NCBI GenBank assembly: GCA_029934845.1
Contig: JAOZLN010000149.1
Location: 1 to 6,468, forward strand
Direction: 5' to 3'
Length of the DNA: 6,468 nucleotides
Source of the DNA: Candidatus Sabulitectum sp.
GTDB lineage: Bacteria > Fermentibacterota > Fermentibacteria > Fermentibacterales > JCC-6
Below the pieces are notes generated by a model, which had not been told where the DNA came from, made no database searches, and worked only from the letters and a program-made list of their open reading frames with translations. The position numbers and the translations under genes are program-made. Below are positions 1 to 5,097 of the stretch, in pieces (position 1 is the first letter of the stretch; each line of letters starts with the position of its first letter).

Positions 1-49
1 GAGGTAACGGAGAACTTGCAAGCAGAGCAAACAAAATGGTGCAGATCAT
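1..49 (-). CDS. N-terminus of a secreted or membrane protein (partial, runs off left edge)
   Basis: Reading the minus strand from 49, an ATG opens a frame that stays open for all 16 codons to the window edge, MICTILFALLASSPLP. It has the hydrophobic core of a Sec signal peptide or a first membrane segment, though there is no Lys/Arg before it. A consensus AGGAGG lies at 60-55, five bases upstream of the ATG, which makes this a real translation start and not a chance frame. The gene is divergent from thiC, with 91 bases between the two start codons. If the small-residue stretch LLASS is followed by a Cys beyond the edge it could be a lipoprotein; this cannot be seen. No function can be assigned. 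Confidence 0.62.
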   Translation of the reverse strand, partial: MICTILFALLASSPLP

Positions 50-54
50 AGTAC

Positions 55-60
55 CCTCCT
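55..60 (-). promoter_or_regulatory. Consensus ribosome binding site for the left-edge gene
   Basis: AGGAGG read on the minus strand, followed by GTACT and then ATG at 49-47. The full anti-SD match at 5-base spacing is the strongest in the window and is the main reason for calling the truncated gene. Confidence 0.65.
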
Positions 61-87
61 GATTAAATGCAATTCACTGAAAAGTAA

Positions 88-117
88 ACTATAATTCATG
101 TTCGGCGAAATCGTCGA
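88..117 (-). promoter_or_regulatory. Candidate promoter for the left-edge gene
   Basis: On the minus strand TCGACG (117-112, four of six bases to TTGACA) is followed after 18 bases by TATAGT (93-88, five of six to TATAAT). Transcription would start near 81 and give a leader of about 30 bases containing the AGGAGG. The -10 box overlaps the thiC -10 box on the other strand. This is a by-eye match only. Confidence 0.35.
90..95 (+). promoter_or_regulatory. Probable -10 box of the thiC promoter
   Basis: A perfect TATAAT lies 45 bases before the thiC start, predicting a start near 102 and a leader of about 40 bases. No good -35 hexamer is seen at 16-18 bases upstream (the sequence there is near ATGCAA), so an activator or a different sigma factor may be needed. 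The short leader has no room for a TPP aptamer of about 100 bases downstream of this start. Confidence 0.45.
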
Positions 118-140
118 TACCAAGAACTAGAAAGGTTGAT

Positions 141-1442
141 ATGTCAAATACAATTATCGAGCAGGCACGGATGGGAAAGGCAAACGATGTTGTTCGCCTT
201 GCACTTAGGTACGAAAGTCTTTCCCTGGAGGATGCACTTCGGGAAATTGCAGCCGGGCATGCAGTAGTTCCATCAAACAACACAAGAGCTATTCCGGATC
301 CATGTATCATCGGCGGTGGAAGCAAAATAAAAATAAATGCCAACATTGGCAGCTCCATGGATCATGAATCGACGGAAGAGGAACTGGAAAAACTGAAGAT
401 GGCAGTTTCCTCGGGAGCTCATACTGTTATGGATCTTTCAACAGGAACCGGCTGGAAAACCATACTGAACAGCATAACTGCAGCAAGCCCGGTGCCCCTG
501 GGAACTGTACCGGTCTACCAGGTCTTCGGCGTAGCAATGGACCAGGGACGAGATGTGGCAGATGTAACACCGGAAGAAATTTTTTCCGCAGTTGAAGATC
601 ACTGCAAAGCAGGCGTTGATTACCTTACCCTTCACTGCGGCGTTACCAGGCGATCAGTGGCTTTGCTCCGCGCCCAGGGACGCAGGATGGGAATTGTTTC
701 CCGCGGCGGTTCTCTTATGGCAGAGTGGATGGAAAAACGCGGAGAGGAAAACCCGCTCTACACCGGGTTTGACAGACTGTCAGAGATACTTCGTGAATAC
801 GATGTCACCTATTCTCTTGGAGATGGTCTTCGTCCCGGATGTCTTGCCGATGCAGGGGACAGAGGACAGATCGAAGAATTGATCTCTCTTGGAGAGCTTC
901 AGAAAAAAGCCATGGTCGCGGGAGTTCAAACCATGATAGAAGGCCCGGGGCATGTACCCATGGATCAGATCGCTGAAAACATTCGAATTCAAAAAAGCCT
1001 TTGCGGGGGAGCCCCTTTCTATGTACTGGGTCCGATCGTTACCGATATTGCTCCGGGTTACGACCATATCACCAGCGCAATAGGAGGTGCTATTGCAGCC
1101 TGGAACGGCGCGGATTTCCTATGCTACGTAACTCCTGCGGAGCACTTAAGGCTTCCGGACATTGATGATGTTCGCGTAGGCGTGATCACAGCAAGAATTG
1201 CAGCACATGCAGCAGATATAGCAAGAGGAATACCAGGAGCCCTCGATCTGGACAACGCCATGGCTGATGCCAGAGCTTCATTTGACTGGAAAGAGCAGTT
1301 CAAACTGGCTATGGACCCCGTAACTGCAAGAAAATTCAGGGACGAAGTACTGCCTGACGATGAGGACGTCTGCTCAATGTGCGGGCACCTGTGTGCGTTA
1401 AAAACAAGCCGCAGAGCAATGGGGGAAGATAAGGATCTTTAG
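141..1442 (+). CDS. thiC: Phosphomethylpyrimidine synthase ThiC, short form (or its paralogue BzaF)
   Basis: This cytoplasmic radical-SAM enzyme converts aminoimidazole ribotide to the hydroxymethylpyrimidine phosphate of thiamine. The 433 residues show the family blocks in order: NANIGSS (66-72), DLSTGTG (98-104), LHCGV (164-168), SRGGS (187-191), GDGLRPG (227-233), EGPGHVP (267-273), GADFLCYVTPAEH (323-335) and the C-terminal cluster motif CSMCGHLC (Cys411, 414, 418). His271 and His335 are 64 residues apart, matching the family's two metal-binding histidines. It lacks the long N-terminal domain of the E. coli type (about 630 residues), like many ThiCs of anaerobes. AAAGG lies five bases before the ATG. 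Identification as a ThiC-family enzyme is secure. BzaF, which makes 5-hydroxybenzimidazole for cobamides from the same substrate, is a close paralogue that motifs alone cannot exclude, and no thi or cobamide gene is adjacent to decide. The 3' end overlaps the converging gene by four bases. Confidence 0.93.
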   Translation: MSNTIIEQARMGKANDVVRLALRYESLSLEDALREIAAGHAVVPSNNTRAIPDPCIIGGGSKIKINANIGSSMDHESTEEELEKLKMAVSSGAHTVMDLSTGTGWKTILNSITAASPVPLGTVPVYQVFGVAMDQGRDVADVTPEEIFSAVEDHCKAGVDYLTLHCGVTRRSVALLRAQGRRMGIVSRGGSLMAEWMEKRGEENPLYTGFDRLSEILREYDVTYSLGDGLRPGCLADAGDRGQIEELISLGELQKKAMVAGVQTMIEGPGHVPMDQIAENIRIQKSLCGGAPFYVLGPIVTDIAPGYDHITSAIGGAIAAWNGADFLCYVTPAEHLRLPDIDDVRVGVITARIAAHAADIARGIPGALDLDNAMADARASFDWKEQFKLAMDPVTARKFRDEVLPDDEDVCSMCGHLCALKTSRRAMGEDKDL

Positions 1443-2668
1443 TCTTTCTTCACCATTGCATCGGTATAGTAAAGTGATGATGGAACAACTGGGAACTCTA
1501 CCCTTGTTCTGTATACCACAAACTCGTCGGGATCCCAGCGAAGGCACTGGAATACATCTGCAAGCATCTCGGAATATCTGGGAATAAGCGGCGTATATGC
1601 ACAGCTTGTTCCTGTACCTATCATTATGGGTTTAATGTTCATTGGGATGTGATCCCTGTCTGATCGATAGGCCAGTGCCCCGCCGTGCGTATAGTAATCA
1701 AAGAGCATTTTCGCCTGAGGATTTCCCGCCATTGTCTCTGCCATGGTTTCATGAAAGAAAAGATCCAGCACCATATTCTGAACTGGAGTATAGATCTTCA
1801 CCGAAACCTCGTGGTGCTCTTCTCCTTCTTCAGGCTTAACTGGAAAAATTCCTCGTGAAACCGTTCCGGTAACAGTATCAATAAGGTTTGTATTACCCAC
1901 AGGTCCATCCTCCAGCTCGTACACCGGACCACAGCTGTGTGATGTAATTGTTTTTAACAAAGGAAGAGGTTCACTGCAGTAACTTTCAAGAAATGGCACC
2001 TTTTCCATAAGATTGCATGTAATTACAGGATCAATGGTATCGGTAAAGAACTGCTCTTCATGTTCATTTCCGGTAAAGAAACATGGGGTATCAATAACCC
2101 ACTTTACGCCCGGCCGATTTCTTCTTATGTCAAACAGGCCCTTTACCTCTGCAACATCAAGCATTCCCTCAATAGCAGAAGGTCCGAAGAACCAGGCATC
2201 CAGCTGTGTTTCCGCCTGGAGGCCAAGAAGGTGGCTCTGAGCATAGTAAGCTTGTTTTCTCAGGGTGTTGTAAGCCTGCTCTTTTCCGTCTCTGGAGCTG
2301 GCCATAAGCATCATATCCATGGATTGTCTGTCGCCGGAATGTATTTCAATTATCTCATAGAATTCCTCAACAGCCCTTAATGCATCATCTAGGAACTTCT
2401 TCTCTACACCCTTAGTCTTGCAGCTTTTTATGAATCGACCGAATGAATGTTTCCCGGGAACAAACTGTGCTGCAAAATACAGATCATCCTCATGTATTAT
2501 CTTGTAGATTCGCCATCCCAGCTTCTTATCAAGACCCAGCACCTGATATACATCATGCGGGCTATCTATCCTTTCGGGCAACTTGTTTATAACAATGCCA
2601 ATAGCTTTACGAAGCTCAAGTATTGTTCTTGTTACATCCTCTTGAAAACGGGTACTTACATTTGTCAT
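1439..2668 (-). CDS. Uncharacterised 409-residue protein with N-terminal helix-turn-helix
   Basis: I do not recognise a named family. Residues 37-58 (SPHDVYQVLG, then LD, then KKLGWRIYKII) have the shape of a helix-turn-helix: a first helix, a tight Gly-Leu-Asp turn and a basic/aromatic second helix. A mostly helical stretch follows to about 160, including HSGDRQSMDMMLMAS near 110-125 and QAYYAQSHLLGLQAETQLDAWF near 139-160. The rest alternates beta-like segments with loops and ends with YRTRVEFPVVPSS near the C-terminus. There is no signal peptide, membrane segment or obvious catalytic triad. From memory, similar proteins occur as hypotheticals in planctomycetes and other uncultured bacteria, which suggests a conserved but unstudied putative regulator; this was not checked. 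The ATG at 2668 is preferred to a TTG at 2674, because AAGGCGG (2682-2676) sits seven bases before the ATG but one base before the TTG. The gene follows the wHTH gene after 63 bases on the same strand and is probably co-transcribed. Confidence 0.8.
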   Translation of the reverse strand: MTNVSTRFQEDVTRTILELRKAIGIVINKLPERIDSPHDVYQVLGLDKKLGWRIYKIIHEDDLYFAAQFVPGKHSFGRFIKSCKTKGVEKKFLDDALRAVEEFYEIIEIHSGDRQSMDMMLMASSRDGKEQAYNTLRKQAYYAQSHLLGLQAETQLDAWFFGPSAIEGMLDVAEVKGLFDIRRNRPGVKWVIDTPCFFTGNEHEEQFFTDTIDPVITCNLMEKVPFLESYCSEPLPLLKTITSHSCGPVYELEDGPVGNTNLIDTVTGTVSRGIFPVKPEEGEEHHEVSVKIYTPVQNMVLDLFFHETMAETMAGNPQAKMLFDYYTHGGALAYRSDRDHIPMNIKPIMIGTGTSCAYTPLIPRYSEMLADVFQCLRWDPDEFVVYRTRVEFPVVPSSLYYTDAMVKKD

Positions 2669-2675
2669 ACTCAAG

Positions 2676-2682
2676 CCGCCTT
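2676..2682 (-). promoter_or_regulatory. Ribosome binding site deciding the start of the 409-residue protein
   Basis: AAGGCGG on the minus strand is followed by CTTGAGT and then ATG (2668). The in-frame TTG at 2674 lies within that spacer, too close to the SD to be used efficiently. Confidence 0.55.
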
Positions 2683-2699
2683 ATGTTTTTGTTGCCTGA

Positions 2700-2727
2700 A
2701 TATTACCCGTTTGTGCTCTGTCGGCAA
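2700..2727 (-). promoter_or_regulatory. Possible internal promoter before the 409-residue gene
   Basis: On the minus strand TTGCCG (2727-2722) and TAATAT (2705-2700) are 16 bases apart, just after the stop of the upstream gene. The -10 hexamer and the spacing are the same as in the promoter of the upstream gene at 3378-3405. It would give a leader of about 25-30 bases that includes the AAGGCGG. The -35 is a weak match, so read-through from the upstream promoter is equally possible. Confidence 0.28.
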
Positions 2728-2731
2728 GGAA

Positions 2732-3370
2732 CTAAAATATTCCTGCGAAAAGGTCGTCTCCTTTGGTGGCTAAGAACTGCAATTCCCTGTGTCCACCACA
2801 CAGGAATATCTTCTTGTCCTCTATTATCTCCTGGATCCTGCTGTCTCTTGAAGTAAGTCTTCTTTTCAATTCAGTTACAGTAAGAACAGTAATGTGTAGT
2901 TCCCGGGCTGTTTCTTTTGAGAAATCAAGTGTGCACGAACTCACTGCGTCCATAGTTGTGTCACCAATTACCATAAGATTCACCTTGGAGCTCTCCCCGG
3001 CAGTTCCATTCGCATACTCACCATATACAAAAGCCATTCCAAGCTTATCGGTACAGCTTTGAAGATCCGCACCAAGAAGCTCAACAAGCCCGGTAGTTTT
3101 TGAAAAGATCGATTTAAGTTCTCTGTAAATAAGATTGTTCGTGTTTGTGGTATAGTGTACCTGATTGCCTATCCTGGTTCGTATAATTATTCCTGCTTTT
3201 GCAAGTTTACTAACTTCTCTCTGAACGGCGCCGCGTCCACAGTCAAGCAATCTGATAAGCTCAAGCAGATAAAACGAACGATCTGGATTAAGTACAAAAG
3301 TGGAGAGTACTTTCCTTCTGACCTTGCCGAAAAGGCTTTCACCGAGCAGTTCATTTGAATTGTTACTCAT
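2732..3370 (-). CDS. Winged-helix regulator fused to a degenerate nucleotidyltransferase-like domain
   Basis: Residues 10-85 form a winged helix of the ArsR/MarR type: SLFGKVRRKVLSTFVLNPDR, then YLLELIRLLDCGRGAVQREV as the helix-turn-helix, then a wing (GIIIRTRIGNQVHYTTN). Residues 110-137 align with the minimal nucleotidyltransferase core, normally GSxxxG with DxD (as in YGSFARG and SDIDLLVIG). Here Ser118 has become Glu (YGEYANG), and the two metal-binding Asp are Lys129 and Asn131 (SSKVNLMVIGD). The fold block looks kept but catalysis should be lost. The 212 residues span the usual length for this domain pair, with the expected tail LTVTELKRRL and KKIFLCGGHRELQFL. The likely role is a DNA-binding regulator in the cytoplasm, perhaps binding a nucleotide without transferring it. 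The ATG at 3370 is the only ATG, GTG or TTG before an in-frame stop upstream, and it has no SD; see the adjacent promoter. The HTH gene at 1439-2668 follows after 63 bases. Confidence 0.82.
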   Translation of the reverse strand: MSNNSNELLGESLFGKVRRKVLSTFVLNPDRSFYLLELIRLLDCGRGAVQREVSKLAKAGIIIRTRIGNQVHYTTNTNNLIYRELKSIFSKTTGLVELLGADLQSCTDKLGMAFVYGEYANGTAGESSKVNLMVIGDTTMDAVSSCTLDFSKETARELHITVLTVTELKRRLTSRDSRIQEIIEDKKIFLCGGHRELQFLATKGDDLFAGIF

Positions 3371-3377
3371 ATTGGGT

Positions 3378-3405
3378 ATATTAATACTCTTGCAGGGTAT
3401 GTCAA
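3378..3405 (-). promoter_or_regulatory. Promoter of the wHTH gene, likely producing a leaderless mRNA
   Basis: On the minus strand a perfect TTGACA (3405-3400) is followed after 16 bases by TAATAT (3383-3378, four of six to TATAAT). Only seven bases, ACCCAAT, separate the -10 box from the ATG at 3370, so transcription should begin at or within a base or two of the start codon. This agrees with the absence of any SD. An 8-base palindrome TATTAATA (3379-3386) overlaps the -10 box and could be a site for autoregulation, but it is AT-rich and short. Confidence 0.5.
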
Positions 3406-3424
3406 GTTGCAGTTGTCAGATGAG

Positions 3425-3631
3425 CTAGAAATCGTACCTGATCCCAAACTGGAAATGACTTTTCGGCCACCATGTAACAGGATTGCCATATGGGCCGGAA
3501 AGATCATATTCAGGGGATCCATCTCCATTCAAAGCTCATACCACACGGAAGTAGAGGCATCCGACATTGGCCAGAGGATCTTTGTAATGTCCCGCTGGCA
3601 ACACAGAATTGTTGTTTTCCACATAGACTGA
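3425..3631 (-). pseudogene. C-terminal remnant of an outer-membrane beta-barrel, possibly a TonB-dependent receptor
   Basis: One minus-strand frame reads as credible protein on both sides of an internal TGA (3538-3536). Before the stop it gives VYVENNNSVLPAGHY and then YFRVV. After it comes ALNGDGSPEYDLSGPYGNP, then NPVTWWPKSHFQFGIRYDF, and a TAG at 3427-3425. A last strand of alternating hydrophobic and polar residues ending in Phe is the outer-membrane insertion signal, and the Pro-rich segment before the final strand is common in TonB-dependent receptors. The TGA could come from CGA or TGG by one change. No start codon or SD precedes it, and the rest of any barrel is missing: the frame meets the 3' end of kbl. 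I therefore read it as a decayed fragment, not a gene. Barrel assignment is by motif only. Confidence 0.5.
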
Positions 3632-3651
3632 ATACAGACATCTGCAGGAGA

Positions 3652-4896
3652 TCAGCTGATTATTCCGTTCATCCGGCCAACCGCAATGAATGCCGCTATT
3701 GCCCTATCAAGCTGATCTCTGGTATGGGCCGCACTGAGCTGTACCCTTATTCTTGATTGACCCAGTGCCACAACAGGAAAGAAGAAGCCAATGGCATACA
3801 CACCATGTTCAAGAAGGTCATTGGCGAATTTCTGTGCAAGAACCGCATCGTTCTCGTATTCACCAAACATAATTGCTACTATTGCAGTATTACCGTTAAG
3901 AGTTGTAAAACCTGCTTCTTTAATTCTGCTTCTGAAATACTTTGCGTTCTCATGCACCCTGTCTCGAAGGGAAGTACTTTCTGTGAGCATATCAAGAACC
4001 TTGAGGGTGGCTCCAACCACGGTGGGTGCCACCGTATTAGAGAACAGGTATGGTCTGGACATCTGCCGAAGCCAGTCTATCAATTCCTGGCGACCAGAAG
4101 TGCATCCGCCACTGGCACCGCCAAGCGCCTTGCCAAAAGTTGTGGTAATAAGATCAACTCGGCCCATAACCTCGAAATGCTCATGTGTTCCTCTTCCTGT
4201 GGCTCCGATGTAACCAGTTGCATGGCTGTCATCAACCATAAGAATAGCATCGTACTTATCACAGAGCTCAACTATTCTGCCAAGAGGAGCGATGTCGCCA
4301 TTCATGCTGAACACACCGTCAGTTGTAACCATGCGGTACTTGCAGTTCTGCACTTCATCACTGGCCAGAACAGCTTCCAGACCTGGTAGATCTTTACCGT
4401 CAAAGTTATATGTCCCGGTACCAACCTGATTGTGACTGTAGATGTATCTTTTGGCCTTGCAAAGCCTTACGCCTGATATAATAGATGCATGATTCAACTG
4501 ATCGGCAATAATGGCACTGTCGGAATCAAGAAAAGGTTCGAATATCCCGGCGTTGGCATCATAGCATGCAGCGTAAAGAATGGTATCGTCCGTGCCCAGA
4601 AATTCAGAAACCTTTGTTTCCAGCTCCTTGTGAATGTCCTGCGTCCCACAGATAAATCTAACGCTTGAAAGACCATATCCTCTAGAGTCGATAGTATCTT
4701 TTGCCGCCTGACGCACATCGGGATGGTTCGAAAGACCCAGGTAGTTGTTAGCACAGAAATTCAGTACATTCTTCCGAGACCCTACCTCAATCTCTGTACC
4801 CTGTGGAGATGTGATTATTCTCTCTTCTTTTATGAGGCCCTGAGTTCTTCGTTTCTCAATCAATTCTGTAATATCTTTGTATATTTTTCGAGACAT
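3652..4896 (-). CDS. kbl: Glycine C-acetyltransferase (2-amino-3-ketobutyrate CoA ligase)
   Basis: This cytoplasmic PLP enzyme of the alpha-oxoamine synthase family splits 2-amino-3-oxobutyrate with CoA into glycine and acetyl-CoA, the second step of threonine breakdown. It matches E. coli Kbl along its whole length: NFCANNYLGL, SVRFICGTQ, LNHASII with SGVRLCKAKRY, the PLP-contacting VDDSHATG (222-229), TFGKALGGASGG with the Schiff-base Lys256, SRPYLFSN, and RVQLSAAHT near the end. SVRFICGTQ and GVRLCKAKRY favour Kbl over BioF, HemA or Spt. At 414 residues it is longer than the 398 of E. coli, mostly through an insert of about 12 residues (around VGTGTYNFDGKD, near 158-169) before the PLP lysine. 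The ATG at 4896 has AAGGGAGA four bases upstream; another in-frame ATG at 4917 has no SD and was rejected. No tdh lies on either side, although kbl and tdh are often paired. Confidence 0.94.
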   Translation of the reverse strand: MSRKIYKDITELIEKRRTQGLIKEERIITSPQGTEIEVGSRKNVLNFCANNYLGLSNHPDVRQAAKDTIDSRGYGLSSVRFICGTQDIHKELETKVSEFLGTDDTILYAACYDANAGIFEPFLDSDSAIIADQLNHASIISGVRLCKAKRYIYSHNQVGTGTYNFDGKDLPGLEAVLASDEVQNCKYRMVTTDGVFSMNGDIAPLGRIVELCDKYDAILMVDDSHATGYIGATGRGTHEHFEVMGRVDLITTTFGKALGGASGGCTSGRQELIDWLRQMSRPYLFSNTVAPTVVGATLKVLDMLTESTSLRDRVHENAKYFRSRIKEAGFTTLNGNTAIVAIMFGEYENDAVLAQKFANDLLEHGVYAIGFFFPVVALGQSRIRVQLSAAHTRDQLDRAIAAFIAVGRMNGIIS

Positions 4897-4900
4897 TTTA

Positions 4901-4908
4901 TCTCCCTT
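4901..4908 (-). promoter_or_regulatory. Ribosome binding site deciding the kbl start
   Basis: AAGGGAGA on the minus strand, four bases before the ATG at 4896. The longer reading from 4917 would place this SD inside the coding sequence. Confidence 0.6.
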
Positions 4909-4960
4909 CAAGTACATTCAGGACAGCGATGATTTAACCTTGCAACAAGAGTGCAGCCCG

Positions 4961-4969
4961 ATTATAACA
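4961..4969 (-). promoter_or_regulatory. Extended -10 promoter of kbl
   Basis: The minus strand reads TGTTATAAT, a perfect TATAAT with the TG of an extended -10 element. The best -35 is weak (TTGTAT at 4990-4985, 18-base spacing), which is usual for extended -10 promoters. Transcription would begin near 4954, leaving a leader of about 57 bases before the kbl ATG. No riboswitch-like structure is evident in that leader. Confidence 0.55.
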
Positions 4970-5039
4970 TTCTTATTAGGGAACATACAAAAATACTGTT
5001 CAAACACTTGTATACTATTTAGTCGTTGCATGTTAGAGA

Positions 5040-5069
5040 ACCGGAGCCCGGTATATACCTGACTCCGGT
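5040..5069 (-). terminator. Hairpin downstream of the small secreted protein gene, possible terminator
   Basis: Seven-base arms ACCGGAG (5040-5046) and CTCCGGT (5063-5069) are perfectly complementary around a 16-base loop, which itself contains the 10-base palindrome GGTATATACC (5050-5059). It lies 28 bases past the stop of the gene at 5098-5727, where a terminator is expected. On the minus strand the stem is followed only by TCTCT, not a proper T-tract, so intrinsic termination would be weak. It might instead stabilise the 3' end or bind a protein. Confidence 0.4.
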
Positions 5070-5097
5070 ACAGTCAATTCTTCAAGCCTGGCAGTAG

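Noticed and set aside
50..75. CCTGATTAAATGC before thiC, faintly like the TPP aptamer core
   Set aside because: CTGAGA and the matching stem halves are absent, and much of the sequence overlaps the RBS of the divergent gene. Resemblance is a short chance match.
2447..3358. Several plus-strand frames opposite the wHTH and HTH genes
   Set aside because: They have biased, low-quality composition and no SD, and they overlap each other. The minus-strand readings carry real domain patterns.
3651..3660. ATCAGCTGAT, a perfect 10-base palindrome at the kbl stop
   Set aside because: It overlaps coding sequence and the stop, has no loop or T-tract, and 10-base palindromes are expected by chance in a window of this size.
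3407..3756. Plus-strand open frames over 3407-3756
   Set aside because: No SD, poor composition, and they lie opposite the barrel remnant and the 3' end of kbl, whose minus-strand frames give recognisable protein.
3757..4389. A 210-residue plus-strand open frame inside kbl
   Set aside because: It is antisense to a well-conserved PLP enzyme, is rich in Cys, Ser and His as shadow frames are, and has no ribosome binding site.
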